Below, in pieces: positions 11,495 to 20,593 of a stretch of DNA of 64,000 nucleotides. This stretch comes from Hahella chejuensis KCTC 2396 (GTDB taxonomy: Bacteria > Pseudomonadota > Gammaproteobacteria > Pseudomonadales > Oleiphilaceae), in contig NC_007645.1 in NCBI RefSeq assembly GCF_000012985.1, positions 2,262,501 to 2,326,500 of the forward strand, in the 5' to 3' direction. The first letter of the stretch is position 1. Each line of letters opens with the position of its first letter. A program made the translations under genes and the position numbers. The notes under the pieces were generated by a model, which had not been told where the DNA came from, made no database searches, and worked only from the letters and a program-made list of their open reading frames with translations.

Positions 11495-12340
11495 ATGCCA
11501 AGCCTTGGATTACAGACTGATTTGATGTTCAGCCGATACGCTGGTCGGGTGGAGGATGTTGGACGATATGTTGTGATTACTACGCCGCATAATCCCAATT
11601 ACTACTTTGGTAATTATCTGCTGTTGAAGAAGCCGCCGCAGGCAGGGCAGTGGGGGGATCTGGAGTTGGATTTCGCCCGTTATGTTGGCGCGCCGCCGCG
11701 GATTAAGCATTTTGCGTTTCAGTGGCGCGTCAGCGGCGACGAGGACGGGGCTGATATGAACGGATTTATGCAGCGAGGTTATGAGTACATGGAATGTGCG
11801 GTCCTCACTGCGAAGCGATCAATGTTGTCAGAGCCGCAAAATATTAACGCTGATATTGATGTGCGGATGCTGCAATCAGAGCAGGATTGGGACGCCTGGT
11901 ATGAGCTTGAGTTGCAGGAGAGGGATGTCGATCAGCCGGGGGAGGAGTATGTCGCCTTCCTAAACGGCGTTCGGGATATGTATCGCAGCATGATTGCTGC
12001 AGGAAGAGGAGATTGGTTCGGCGCGTTTCAGCAGGGAGAGTTAGTGGGCAGTGTCGGTCTTTTTTTTGATGAGCGTATTGGCCGGTTTCAGAATGTGTTG
12101 ACCAAGTCTTCCCACCGAAGCCAGGGAATTTGCCACACGCTGGTGCATGCCGTGGCGAAAGCGGGTTTTGATCGGGCGGATACATTGGTCATGGTGGCGG
12201 ACGAAAACTACCACGCAGCGCGTATCTACGAATCTTTGGGGTTTCAGCCCAGCGAACGTCAGGCGAGTCTATGTCGTCGTAATGACGGTGAAAGTAAATC
12301 GGGAGAGGATAGCGGAGTGGAGGCAAGCAAGCCGGAGTAA
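11495..12340 (+). CDS. GNAT-family N-acetyltransferase (two-lobed, 281 aa)
   Basis: A 281-residue protein with a GNAT domain in its C-terminal half: the CoA-binding loop is SSHRSQGICHTLVHAVA and the closing strand is NYHAARIYESLGFQPSE. The N-terminal ~110 residues look like a degenerate second GNAT lobe. The ATG at 11495 is preferred over an in-frame TTG 27 bp upstream because AAGGAG lies six bases before it. The last codons overlap one arm of a hairpin shared with the convergent pot operon. Substrate unknown. Confidence 0.83.
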   Translation: MPSLGLQTDLMFSRYAGRVEDVGRYVVITTPHNPNYYFGNYLLLKKPPQAGQWGDLELDFARYVGAPPRIKHFAFQWRVSGDEDGADMNGFMQRGYEYMECAVLTAKRSMLSEPQNINADIDVRMLQSEQDWDAWYELELQERDVDQPGEEYVAFLNGVRDMYRSMIAAGRGDWFGAFQQGELVGSVGLFFDERIGRFQNVLTKSSHRSQGICHTLVHAVAKAGFDRADTLVMVADENYHAARIYESLGFQPSERQASLCRRNDGESKSGEDSGVEASKPE

Positions 12341-12357
12341 TCTTCCGACTTGCTTGC
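12323..12357. terminator. Hairpin between convergent acetyltransferase and pot operon
   Basis: GCAAGCAAG (12323-12331) pairs with CTTGCTTGC (12349-12357), with an inner CGGA/TCCG extension. It spans the acetyltransferase stop codon. There is no clear T-tract on either side, so intrinsic termination is only possible; it may act as an mRNA 3'-end stabiliser. Confidence 0.45.
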
Positions 12358-12366
12358 AGATCAGGA

Positions 12367-13416
12367 TCAGTTGCCGGTTTTCAGCTTCTGCCAGTAATCG
12401 TTATAAATTTCCATGGCTTCGCCTACGTCCTGCTGGAAGTCGCCTTTCTGGATAACTTCAGCGGGAGGGAAGATGGTTGGGTTGTTACGCAGTTTCTCAT
12501 CCAGCAGGTCGAGTGCTGATTTGTTGGGAGTGGCGTAGCCGATAAACTCCACGCAACGCTTGGCGATTTCCGGCTGCAGCATGAAATCGATAAACTTGAG
12601 CGCATTTTCCTTGTTCTCAGCGCCAGCGGGAATGGCGAAGCTGTCTACCCAAAAGGCGGCGCCTTCTTTGGGATAGATATACTGGATGTCCGGGTTCTCC
12701 TGTTGCGCCTGAATCACTTCACCGTTCCAGATCATGCCCAGATTGACGTCGCCAGCCATATAGGGCTCGCGGGGGGCGTCAGAGTTATATACCAGTACGT
12801 TAGGCGTCAGGGTTTTCAGCAGCTCATAAGCCTGTTTGATTTCCGCTGGATCGGTAGAGTTGCCGGAGTGGCCGTTGATTTTCAGCGCCATGTGGAAGAC
12901 TTCGCGGACGTCATCCGTCAGCAACAAGCTTCCTTTCCACTTGGGATTCCACAGGTCTTTCCAGGACGTAATGCTCTTTGGATCAATGGCTTCCGCGTTT
13001 ATACCGATGCCGGTGCTGCCCCAGGTGTAAGGGATACTGTATTGGTTATCCGGGTCGTAAGGCTTGTTCAGCAAGTTCGGGTCTAAATGCTTGAAGTTGG
13101 AAAGCTTGGACTTATCGATGGGCGCCAGCAAACCTTCTTTGCGCATTTTTGAAATGTAGTAACCGGACGGCACTACAACATCGTAGCCTTTGCCCTGCGT
13201 CAGTTGGACTTTGGCGTACATGACCTCATTGCTTTCGTAAGTGGCGTATTCCACTTCGATGCCGGTCTTGGCGGTGAACTCGTCCAGTACGCCTTCCGGT
13301 ATGTATTCGGTCCAGTTGTACACGACCACTTTCTCCGCCGCCCGGGCTGTACCGATTGCGGCGAACAGGAAGCCTGCCGCGAAGAGGAAGCCAGTTACAA
13401 AGGAGGTTTTTTTCAT
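12367..13416 (-). CDS. potD: Spermidine/putrescine ABC transporter, periplasmic binding protein
   Basis: A 349-residue PotD/PotF-type receptor that captures polyamines in the periplasm and delivers them to PotBC. It has a signal peptide (FLFAAGFLFAAIGTARA, cut before AEKVVVYNW). The mature start VVVYNWTEYIPEGVLDEF is characteristic of the family. The ligand-site segments VVPSGYYISKM, PYTWGSTGIGIN and FWVDSFAIPAGAENKENALK are present. It is the last gene of potA-B-C-D; its ATG overlaps the potC stop by 4 bp. Whether it prefers spermidine or putrescine cannot be settled by eye. Confidence 0.95.
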   Translation of the reverse strand: MKKTSFVTGFLFAAGFLFAAIGTARAAEKVVVYNWTEYIPEGVLDEFTAKTGIEVEYATYESNEVMYAKVQLTQGKGYDVVVPSGYYISKMRKEGLLAPIDKSKLSNFKHLDPNLLNKPYDPDNQYSIPYTWGSTGIGINAEAIDPKSITSWKDLWNPKWKGSLLLTDDVREVFHMALKINGHSGNSTDPAEIKQAYELLKTLTPNVLVYNSDAPREPYMAGDVNLGMIWNGEVIQAQQENPDIQYIYPKEGAAFWVDSFAIPAGAENKENALKFIDFMLQPEIAKRCVEFIGYATPNKSALDLLDEKLRNNPTIFPPAEVIQKGDFQQDVGEAMEIYNDYWQKLKTGN

Positions 13417-14186
13417 GCTTCGGTTTTCCTTTTCATAAGTAGCGTCACCACCGTGACAAGAGTTAAAGAAATGACTAACAATACTGTGGCCAATACGTTC
13501 ACTTCGGGCGATATGCCCACCTTCACCATCGAGAACACCCGGATGGGCAGAATCTCAAAACCGGGCCCGGTTACGAACGAGCTGATGATGACATCGTCCA
13601 AAGACAGTGTGAAACTCAGCAGCCAGCCGGAAATAATCGCCGGCAGGATAATCGGTAAAATGATCAGACGAAAGATGCGGCTTTCACTGGCGCCCAAATC
13701 TTGCGCCGCTTCCAGCAGATTATCGTCAAACCCTTTCAATTGGGCGTAAACGGTTATCACCACGAAAGGCAGGCAAAACGTGATGTGTGCGATCAATAGG
13801 GACCAGAAACCCAACTGAATGCCCAGGGCGATAAAAATCACCAAAAAGGTGATCGCCAGCACGATATCCGGCGACATCATTACTACGAACAACAAGCTGC
13901 CGGCAGTCTTCTTGAGTGGAAATTTATAGCGATAGATCGCCAACGCCATCAGCGCTCCAATAACCGTCGCCGCGGTCGCCGACAGGCAGGCGATCAGTAA
14001 AGAATTGCCGAAGGCGTCCATCAACGCATCGTTATTCCACAGCTTTTCATACCAGCGCCAGGAGAAGCCTTTCCAGTCATAGCCGTACTTGGATTCATTG
14101 AACGAATTGACCACCAGCACCAGTATGGGCAGATACAGGTACAGGAAGATCAGTCCCAGAAAACCGGTTTTAAAGATTCTGGTCAT
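13413..14186 (-). CDS. potC: Spermidine/putrescine ABC transporter permease PotC
   Basis: A 257-residue inner-membrane permease with about six hydrophobic segments. The binding-protein-dependent transport signature (EAAQDLGASESRIFRLIILP, which docks on the PotA ATPase) is near residue 165. The N-terminus FLYLYLPILVLVVNSFNESK is typical of PotC/PotI. It overlaps potB by 17 bp upstream and potD by 4 bp downstream, indicating translational coupling. Confidence 0.95.
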   Translation of the reverse strand: MTRIFKTGFLGLIFLYLYLPILVLVVNSFNESKYGYDWKGFSWRWYEKLWNNDALMDAFGNSLLIACLSATAATVIGALMALAIYRYKFPLKKTAGSLLFVVMMSPDIVLAITFLVIFIALGIQLGFWSLLIAHITFCLPFVVITVYAQLKGFDDNLLEAAQDLGASESRIFRLIILPIILPAIISGWLLSFTLSLDDVIISSFVTGPGFEILPIRVFSMVKVGISPEVNVLATVLLVISLTLVTVVTLLMKRKTEA

Positions 14187-15036
14187 CGAGGCCTCCCATG
14201 CGCTGTACTTTCTTGTTGGCGGCGTAATACAGCCACAGCATCAGCCCCATGATGACAATCAGCGTGACGCTGAAGGCGGAGCCGAACGGCCAGTCCCGCA
14301 CCACCAGAAACTGATTCTTGATGATGTTGCCCAACAGCAGGTTCTTGGCGCCGCCCAGCAGATCCGCCACATAGAACATGCCCATGGCGGGCAGGAATAC
14401 GATAAGACAGCCTGCAACCACGCCCGGCATGGTAAGCGGCAGCACGATATGATAGAAACGCTGCCAGAATCCGGCGCCCAGATCGTGGCCGGCTTCGATC
14501 AGATCCTTATCCAACTTGTCGAAACTGGAGATCAACGGCAGAGCCATAAAAGGCAGCAGGATGTACGTCAGGCCGAACACCACCGCAAACTCGGTATAAA
14601 TCATCTGAATCGGCGCATCGATGACGCCAATGGCCTCCAGCACCCAGTTGAACAGGCCTTTGTTGCCAAGCAAAAGTTTGATGGCGTAAGTGCGGATCAG
14701 GCTGTTGGTCCAAAAGGGGATGATCATCAGGAACATCATGAACGCCCGCCAGGCTGGCGACATCTTGGCGACAATGTAGGCGAACGGGTAGCCGAGCAAC
14801 AGACAGATCAGCGTCGCTTTGGCGGACAGCGCCAGACTCTGCCAGAAGACGTCGGCGTATAACGGCTCCCAAATGCGGGCGTAGGCGTCCAGCGTCACCG
14901 GCCAGACCGCCAGATGTTCCGCGTCAGGCGTCATCACGCTGGTCAGCACCACGAGAAAGTGGGGCGCCAGAACGAACAACGCCAGCCAGGCCAGCGTCAA
15001 AATAATAATGAAACGGCGAAAAGGCGATTGGCTCAC
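14170..15036 (-). CDS. potB: Spermidine/putrescine ABC transporter permease PotB
   Basis: A 288-residue partner permease of PotC. About six membrane segments are visible, beginning with FIIILTLAWLALFVLAPHFL. The EAA loop reads DLIEAGHDLGAGFWQRFYHI near residue 185. It starts 1 bp after the potA stop and overlaps the potC start, so the four pot genes form one tightly packed transcription unit. Confidence 0.95.
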   Translation of the reverse strand: MSQSPFRRFIIILTLAWLALFVLAPHFLVVLTSVMTPDAEHLAVWPVTLDAYARIWEPLYADVFWQSLALSAKATLICLLLGYPFAYIVAKMSPAWRAFMMFLMIIPFWTNSLIRTYAIKLLLGNKGLFNWVLEAIGVIDAPIQMIYTEFAVVFGLTYILLPFMALPLISSFDKLDKDLIEAGHDLGAGFWQRFYHIVLPLTMPGVVAGCLIVFLPAMGMFYVADLLGGAKNLLLGNIIKNQFLVVRDWPFGSAFSVTLIVIMGLMLWLYYAANKKVQRMGGLDDQNL

Positions 15037-15037
15037 G

Positions 15038-16135
15038 TCAGGACTCCGCTTTGATCACGTGTTCCCAGCCATGCACCCAGTCGACCCAGACTTTCTGGTT
15101 GATGCTGTAATCGAAATCGGGATCGTCCTCATCAAAGAACTCACTGGCCATGATGGTTTGTCCCGACTGTAACTGAATCTGCGAGTCCAGGGTCTGCCCG
15201 GTGTAGTTGCGCTCCAGCACCTGGCCGGAAAAGCCGGGACGATCAGGCGCATCCTCCAGGTATTCAATCCGCAGGTCTTCCGGACGCAGCAATACATGCA
15301 CTTTGTCGCCAGCTTCGAAGCGGCGGTCGGCGTGAATTTCCCGCTTGAAGCCGTCCATTGCGGCGAGGTAGCGATAATCGCTCAGGCTCTCCACGATTTC
15401 CGCATTAAAGACGTTAATTTCCCCAATGAAACTGGCGACAAACAGATTATTCGGACACTCGTATATCTCACGAGGGGTTCCCACCTGTTGCGCCTGACCG
15501 TTGTGCATGACCAGCACGCGGTCGGACATGGACAGGGCTTCTTCTTGGTCGTGGGTGACGTAGATAAAGGTAATGCCCAGCTTGCGCTGCAGTTGTTTCA
15601 GCTCCATCTGCATCTGTTGACGCAGTTTATAGTCAAGGGCGCTGAGAGATTCGTCCAATAGCAGCACTTTGGGGCGATTCACTACGGCGCGGGCGATGGC
15701 GACGCGTTGCTTTTGGCCGCCTGACAGCTGATGAGGTTTGCGGGTGGCGAAATCTGAAAGGCGCACGGTGGCTAACGCTTCTTTTACGCGTTCTGCAATT
15801 TCCGGTTTGCTGACTTTGGCCATTTTCAGGCCGAAGGCCACATTGTCGAACACGGTCATGTGGGGGAACAGGGCGTAACTCTGAAACACCGTATTTACCG
15901 GTCGCTTTTCCGCGGACAGCTTGGAAACATCCTGCCCGTTCAGCATGATGCGCCCTTCATCCGCGCCCTCAAATCCGGCTATCAGGCGCAGCACGGTGGT
16001 TTTTCCGCAGCCTGACGGCCCCAAAATCGTAAAGAATTCCCCGTCTTCAATGCTCAAATTGAAGCCCGACAGCACTTCCTGCGTGTCAAAACGTTTGGTG
16101 ATGTCGGCAAGCGTAAGAATGGGCGGTTTGCTCAA
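15038..16135 (-). CDS. potA: Spermidine/putrescine ABC transporter ATPase PotA
   Basis: A 365-residue ATP-binding subunit that energises polyamine import. Walker A is GPSGCGKT near residue 38, the ABC signature [14 protein letters not shown] is near 138, Walker B is KVLLLDES, and the switch histidine lies in YVTHDQEEA. The C-terminal ~120 residues form the TOBE-type regulatory domain. It is the first gene of the operon. The 200 bp upstream, shared with a divergent binding-protein gene, contain a small CCGCG/CGCGG hairpin at about 16160-16176 and a repeated GTATGACCCT. I could not assign a specific operator. Confidence 0.95.
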   Translation of the reverse strand: MSKPPILTLADITKRFDTQEVLSGFNLSIEDGEFFTILGPSGCGKTTVLRLIAGFEGADEGRIMLNGQDVSKLSAEKRPVNTVFQSYALFPHMTVFDNVAFGLKMAKVSKPEIAERVKEALATVRLSDFATRKPHQLSGGQKQRVAIARAVVNRPKVLLLDESLSALDYKLRQQMQMELKQLQRKLGITFIYVTHDQEEALSMSDRVLVMHNGQAQQVGTPREIYECPNNLFVASFIGEINVFNAEIVESLSDYRYLAAMDGFKREIHADRRFEAGDKVHVLLRPEDLRIEYLEDAPDRPGFSGQVLERNYTGQTLDSQIQLQSGQTIMASEFFDEDDPDFDYSINQKVWVDWVHGWEHVIKAES

Positions 16136-16338
16136 TGTGTATGACCCTGACTCTGTGACTCCGCGAAAAAACGCGGGAAAAGTGACTTTTTTGGCAACGT
16201 TTAACGTATGACCCTCTCCAACCCCGCGATTAAAGTGGATTGCTTGGCGAACGTCAATTCCGGTCTAAGACTTAATGTCTATACTTTAGCCAGAAGTGAC
16301 GAAATGACGCCTGTGAACAACGAAATTAGGAGGCTTTA

Positions 16339-17082
16339 ATGAAGCGCCTTATTCTATGTGTTTTGACTGTCTTTATCGCTACTGTAGGTTTTGAAGTGGG
16401 CGCTGAAGGTAAGAATGTGCAACTGACCTCGCTGGACTGGCCGCCCTATACCTCGGAAAGTCTGCCCAACCAGGGCGCCAGCGCGGCGCTGGCGAAAGAG
16501 GCGTTCGCCGCCATGGGCTACACACTGGAAGTGAAATTTTACCCCTGGAAGCGCGCAGTGGCGCTGGCCAAGAACGACCCTGCCTATGACGGTTACTTCC
16601 CTGAATACTACGCCAAAGAACTGGAAGAAGACTTTATCCTGTCCGAACCGATGGGCTCAGGCCCTTTGGGGTTCGCACAACGTAAAGATCATCAAATTGA
16701 CTGGTCGACGCTGCCGGACCTCGCCAAATATCGCATTGGCGTGGTCAGCGGTTACGTCAATACGGCCGAGTTCGATGATATGGTGGCCAACCAAAAACTG
16801 AACGCCAGTGAGGCGGGGGACGACGTGAAGAACCTGATGAAGCTGGTTTCTGATCGTATTGACCTGGCGGTCGTGGATAAAAATGTCATGAACTACCTGC
16901 TGTCCACCGAGGCGAGTCTGAAATCCGCCGCAGGGAAAATAGAGTTCAATCCCACCTTGCTGGAAGATAAGAAGCTTTATATCTGCTTTAAAAAAGGCCC
17001 CCGTGGGGAAGAGCTAGCCAAAGTATTCAGCGAGGGCCTGAAAAAGATCGACATTGATAAAATCATGCAGGGGTACTTTTAA
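16339..17082 (+). CDS. Periplasmic family-3 solute-binding protein
   Basis: A 247-residue exported binding protein of the amino-acid/glutamine type (SBP_bac_3). The signal peptide is MKRLILCVLTVFIATVGFEV with cleavage around GAEG. The mature N-terminus VQLTSLDWPPYTSESLPNQG matches the WPPY-x-Y/S start of this family, and RIGVVSGYVNT is the domain-crossover strand. RBS TTAGGAGG lies eight bases before the ATG. No permease or ATPase gene follows, so it is an orphan receptor and may work with a transporter encoded elsewhere or as a sensor. A CCAGA...TCTGG hairpin follows the stop. Confidence 0.85.
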   Translation: MKRLILCVLTVFIATVGFEVGAEGKNVQLTSLDWPPYTSESLPNQGASAALAKEAFAAMGYTLEVKFYPWKRAVALAKNDPAYDGYFPEYYAKELEEDFILSEPMGSGPLGFAQRKDHQIDWSTLPDLAKYRIGVVSGYVNTAEFDDMVANQKLNASEAGDDVKNLMKLVSDRIDLAVVDKNVMNYLLSTEASLKSAAGKIEFNPTLLEDKKLYICFKKGPRGEELAKVFSEGLKKIDIDKIMQGYF

Positions 17083-17107
17083 GCCAGACTTTATATCTGG
17101 ATAAGTC

Positions 17108-18016
17108 TCAGGAGAGGTTGGACGTCTCCTGAGGCCCCGCCGCCAGCTCCATGCCTGGAATGCGGCTCCAGTAGCCGTTGCTGTGGCGGAGCTGATATGG
17201 CAGGACCATGTCCTGTTTCTCTTTGAGCGCCAACGCCAGACTCTCTGCGACGCGCAGGGTATCCGGCGACTCGGGGCTCAGTCTGATCACCTTCACGCCC
17301 GCATGTTGCAGATCACGCCATTGATTCAGCAGGTGATAACACTTGCCGGACTGCGTCTGAATACCGTTGAGGTTGAACAAGGTTTCGCCTTCCTGGCTCC
17401 GTGTGGGAATACCTTGCGGGTATTTCTTGCATACGAAGCGGCAGTCGTCCTTGGGCAGGCCCTCTGATCTTGCTGTGAAGCAACGGGCGGAGAGCGCAAG
17501 AGGGAGATGGCCGTAGGCGAACAGTTCGGTTTCAATCGGTGCGGCAAGATTCTCCAGAATCCCTTCCAGCGCGTGACGGCTGATTTCCACCGGCGGCGTC
17601 CAGCGTTTGGCGCCTGCTTGTCGGATGATTTCCAGGGCCTGGGCGTTGTATATATTCAGGTAAGGACCGGCGATGAACGGCTTGCCTGCCTCCGACATCA
17701 GGTGCGCCGCCGCCATGTCGTTGGCTTCCACGCTCAGGCGCTCGTCTGCATTGGCCGCTTTGCAGATAGCGCGCAAGGCTTTTAATTCCGATTCAGCTTC
17801 TATCAACGCCAAGGTGGAAAGCGCCACTTCTTTGCCGGCGGCGAGCAGTTTTTCTGCGATATCCAGCCAGTCCCGCAGATTCATCTCTCGGCGTTTGGAG
17901 CAGACAGTTTCTCCCAAATAGATAATATCGACCGGCGCGGCGGCGACTTGGGAGTAGAATTGAACGACCATCTCTTTTGGCCAGAAATAAGGCAGGGGAC
18001 CCAGAGAAATTTTCAT
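17108..18016 (-). CDS. ubiV: UbiV, oxygen-independent ubiquinone hydroxylation (U32 family)
   Basis: A 302-residue U32-family Fe-S protein (older name YhbV). With UbiU it hydroxylates the ubiquinone ring without O2, using prephenate as oxygen donor in known systems. The four [4Fe-4S] cysteines are visible: C39 (GETVCSKR) and the C-x12-C-x3-C cluster in [20 protein letters not shown], the spacing known for E. coli UbiV (C180, C193, C197). It lies 60 bp downstream of ubiU on the same strand. Its last codons form one arm of a perfect 9-bp hairpin (17107-17133) that may terminate the convergent genes. Confidence 0.95.
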   Translation of the reverse strand: MKISLGPLPYFWPKEMVVQFYSQVAAAPVDIIYLGETVCSKRREMNLRDWLDIAEKLLAAGKEVALSTLALIEAESELKALRAICKAANADERLSVEANDMAAAHLMSEAGKPFIAGPYLNIYNAQALEIIRQAGAKRWTPPVEISRHALEGILENLAAPIETELFAYGHLPLALSARCFTARSEGLPKDDCRFVCKKYPQGIPTRSQEGETLFNLNGIQTQSGKCYHLLNQWRDLQHAGVKVIRLSPESPDTLRVAESLALALKEKQDMVLPYQLRHSNGYWSRIPGMELAAGPQETSNLS

Positions 18017-18076
18017 AGTACTGCGCCTTCTAGTGGTGATGCGGGCATACGGGACCTGAGGTATGCGTCCGCTGAT

Positions 18077-19075
18077 TTACTGCCAGGGACGCGAATAAGC
18101 GCCCAATGTAGTTTGCGCGCCTTCAGACAGCGCCTGTAGCGCCTCCTGCCAATCTTGCCGGCAACGGAACGCTGCAGGCTCGCGTTGGAAGCAATCCAGC
18201 GCCTGACGCCAAGTGGAGACGACTTGTGCGACGTAAGAAGGGCTGCGCTGTCGGCCTTCTATTTTCACCGCCTTCACGCCGGTCGCGGCGAGTTCTGGGA
18301 TGAGGTCGAGCGTATTCAGGCTGGTCGGCTCTTCAAAAACATGAAAAGCATGGCCGCCGCCTGCGTTAAAGCGTCCTTTGCATAACGTGGGATAACCGGC
18401 GTTTTCGTCCGCTTCAAAACGATCAATGAGAGAACCGTTAAGGCGGGATTCCAGGCGTCCGTCTTTCTGCTCCCATTTCACGAACTTGGCGGGGGAGCAG
18501 GCGCCGCTGTTATTTGGGGACTCGCCAGTCATGTAGGACGACATGTAGCAGCGCCCCTCCGCCATGATGCACAGACTGCCGAAAGCGAAGACTTCCAGAT
18601 CAACCGGGCTGTGCGACGCCACTTGGCGCACCTGTGGCAACGACAATACCCTGGGCAGGACTGCGCGCTTGATATTGAAACGGCTGTGGTAGAAGCGCAG
18701 CGCTTCATAGTTGGTGGCGGAGCCTTGTACGGAGAGATGCAGGTTAAGCAGGGGATACTGGCGGGAAGCGTAATCCATGACCCCGATATCCGCGGCGATC
18801 AGCGCGTCCGCCTGCAATCCGGCGACTTTATCCACCGCGTTGCGCCAGCGCTCCCAACCTTGTGATTGCGCATAGGTGTTGATGGCGACGAAGAGCTTTA
18901 CGCCGCGGTCGCGCGCGTAAGCCAGCGCCTGTTGGGCTTTGGCGTCGTCGAAATTCAGCCCGGCGAAATGGCGGGCGTTCGTATCGTCTTTGAATCCAAT
19001 GTAAACAGCGTCGGCGCCGTTATCCACGGCGGCGCGAAGAGCGGGAGGACTTCCCGCCGGACAAACCAGCTCCAT
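18077..19075 (-). CDS. ubiU: UbiU, oxygen-independent ubiquinone hydroxylation (U32 family)
   Basis: A 332-residue partner of UbiV (older name YhbU; E. coli 331 residues). The start at 19075 gives MELVCPAGSPPALRAAVDNG, matching the family N-terminus, and GGGAG lies seven bases upstream. A TTG start 39 bp further up is open but unlikely. Iron-sulfur cysteines occur in LCIMAEGRC, NNSGAC and PTLCKGRF with 7-17-39 spacing, as in E. coli UbiU. It is transcribed with ubiV from a divergent promoter region that contains a perfect FNR/Anr box. Confidence 0.95.
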   Translation of the reverse strand: MELVCPAGSPPALRAAVDNGADAVYIGFKDDTNARHFAGLNFDDAKAQQALAYARDRGVKLFVAINTYAQSQGWERWRNAVDKVAGLQADALIAADIGVMDYASRQYPLLNLHLSVQGSATNYEALRFYHSRFNIKRAVLPRVLSLPQVRQVASHSPVDLEVFAFGSLCIMAEGRCYMSSYMTGESPNNSGACSPAKFVKWEQKDGRLESRLNGSLIDRFEADENAGYPTLCKGRFNAGGGHAFHVFEEPTSLNTLDLIPELAATGVKAVKIEGRQRSPSYVAQVVSTWRQALDCFQREPAAFRCRQDWQEALQALSEGAQTTLGAYSRPWQ

Positions 19076-19132
19076 TGCATGCTCCCAGGGCGGCAAATAT
19101 GGGTAAGGTAGCAAATGCGCTGTGCAGGGGAT

Positions 19133-19146
19133 TTGATGGAAATCAA
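19133..19146. promoter_or_regulatory. FNR/Anr binding site between ubiUV and ubiT
   Basis: TTGATGGAAATCAA matches the TTGAT-N4-ATCAA consensus exactly. Placing the centre (19139.5) at -41.5 predicts a plus-strand start near 19181 with TTTAAT at 19169-19174 as -10, and a minus-strand start near 19098 with TACCTT (19105-19110) as -10. One site could thus activate ubiT and ubiUV in both directions under low oxygen, which fits the anaerobic role of these genes. Confidence 0.9.
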
Positions 19147-19213
19147 GATGCTTCTGGTCATGAGCCTATTTAATAACGGCTATTTAACGCTGCGACAAGG
19201 GAGACCGAAGTTC

Positions 19214-19798
19214 ATGTTGAAGAGCCCGCTGCAATTATCCAGAGAGCTTGCCGCTGCGCTGCCGCCGTTGACGGACGTGGTGCGGCGTCCGGGCCGTTAT
19301 CTGCTGCAACCGCTGACGCGAACGCCGTTCGCATTACAGGCCGCACTGTTACGTAAACTGTTGAAAGACAGTTACGGCGAGGCGATCAGGGAAGGGGACT
19401 TTGACTCACTCGTCAACCGCTGGATAAAGATCACAGTGGTGGATCTGGACGCCAGTTGGAGCATCAGTCTCGGCGCCGATCGCTCTATCCGGGTGGCGCA
19501 GACGGAAACGGCGGATACGGAAATTCGCGGAGACTCCGCCGCTTTTGCACTGATCGCCGGGCGTAAAATGGACCCGGACACTTTATTTTTTCAGCGTCGT
19601 ATCGTCATCCTCGGGGATACGGAGCTGGGGCATGAAATGAAAAATCTGCTGGATACCGGCGACCTTAACGATCTGCCTGCGCCAGCCCATCAACTGCTGG
19701 AGCTGGCGTCTTCCATCGCGGTGTATTGGGAAAACGCCAAGCGGGATATGCTGGCGGCGCTCAGCTATAAAATCCCTGTAACGCCGCCCTCTGCGTAA
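19214..19798 (+). CDS. ubiT: UbiT, SCP2-domain ubiquinone synthesis accessory factor
   Basis: A 194-residue SCP2 lipid-binding protein (older name YhbT) that presents hydrophobic ubiquinone intermediates to the anaerobic UbiUV branch. Diagnostic is the stretch AGRKMDPDTLFFQRRIVILG followed by DTELGHEMKNLLD, nearly the same as in E. coli UbiT. The frame is open back to 19115, but ATG 19214 with GGGAGA upstream fits family length, and the earlier starts would overlap the FNR box. It is divergent from ubiU and shares its regulatory region. Confidence 0.93.
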   Translation: MLKSPLQLSRELAAALPPLTDVVRRPGRYLLQPLTRTPFALQAALLRKLLKDSYGEAIREGDFDSLVNRWIKITVVDLDASWSISLGADRSIRVAQTETADTEIRGDSAAFALIAGRKMDPDTLFFQRRIVILGDTELGHEMKNLLDTGDLNDLPAPAHQLLELASSIAVYWENAKRDMLAALSYKIPVTPPSA

Positions 19799-19819
19799 GG
19801 ACAGTTTGGCGAATCGCCA

Positions 19820-20443
19820 TCAGAAAAACGCCAGCCAGGCTCCGACGCCGATCATCAAGGTCCCGGCCATGCGGTTCAGTAAGCGGACGTTATCCCCTTG
19901 CAGCAGGAAATGACGCAGTGTGCGGCCGCCGCTGGCGTATAACACCAGGCAGAAAAACTCCACAATCAACAAGATTGACACCAAGGCCGCCAATTGCGGC
20001 GCCATTGGCGCGTCGGTGGAGATAAAGGGAGGCAACAGCGACACCATGAACGCCCAGCCCTTGGGGTTGGAAATCGCCGTCACAAAGCCCTGGGTAGCCA
20101 GCTCCGTAGGGCTGGCGACGCGGCTGTCCTCCATCTTCTCGGGAATGGCCATTTTGCCCCGGGACAGCCACATTTGTACGCCAAGATAGGCGAGGTAGGC
20201 ACCGCCGACGTATTTCATGACGGCGAACACCTGCGGGTACTGCAACATCAAAGTGGCGACGCCTATGACGGAGGCGACGGAGACAATGCCGACGCCGACC
20301 AGCTCGCCCCACATCATCCAGAACGCGCGCTTCAATCCAATGCTCAATCCCATCGTCAACGCCAGCGTCATACACATGCCCGGGGTGGCGGACACAAACA
20401 GACAGGTGGAAAGAAATACCAGAAGCACGGAATAGTCGGTCAT
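19820..20443 (-). CDS. LysE/RhtB-family amino-acid exporter
   Basis: A 207-residue inner-membrane protein with about six hydrophobic segments. The N-terminal FLSTCLFVSATPGMCMTLAL and GWAFMVSLLPPFIS are typical of the LysE/RhtB superfamily, which exports amino acids such as lysine, homoserine lactone or threonine. The SNPKGW motif is present (AISNPKGWAFM). It is convergent with ubiT (21 bp apart) and separated from the downstream RND pump genes by a double hairpin. Exact substrate unknown. Confidence 0.9.
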   Translation of the reverse strand: MTDYSVLLVFLSTCLFVSATPGMCMTLALTMGLSIGLKRAFWMMWGELVGVGIVSVASVIGVATLMLQYPQVFAVMKYVGGAYLAYLGVQMWLSRGKMAIPEKMEDSRVASPTELATQGFVTAISNPKGWAFMVSLLPPFISTDAPMAPQLAALVSILLIVEFFCLVLYASGGRTLRHFLLQGDNVRLLNRMAGTLMIGVGAWLAFF

Positions 20444-20500
20444 ACAAAGTTCGTCCTGAAAGAGAGGGTCTAGCGGATGGCGTTAGGGGAATAAATCAGA

Positions 20501-20578
20501 AAAGCCATTATCAGGCAAGCCGGAGCCGCCTGATAATTGCTTTTTTCAATAGGGCTCCGGCGCTTGCGGGCGCCGGAG
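20501..20578. terminator. Tandem hairpins / bidirectional terminator after the RND operon
   Basis: AAAAGCCATTATCAGGC and GCCTGATAATTGCTTTT form a 17-bp stem with one mismatch (20501-20544), with T-runs on both strands. A second GC-rich stem, CTCCGGCGC/GCGCCGGAG with a 6-nt loop, lies at 20555-20578. It follows the minus-strand RND pump gene and precedes the LysE gene promoter region. Confidence 0.85.
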
Positions 20579-20593
20579 ACAATGGCGGGAAGG

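Noticed and set aside
14089..14862. 257-codon plus-strand frame opposite potC-potB
   Set aside because: Antisense to two clear permeases; its translation is a His/Gln-rich shadow.
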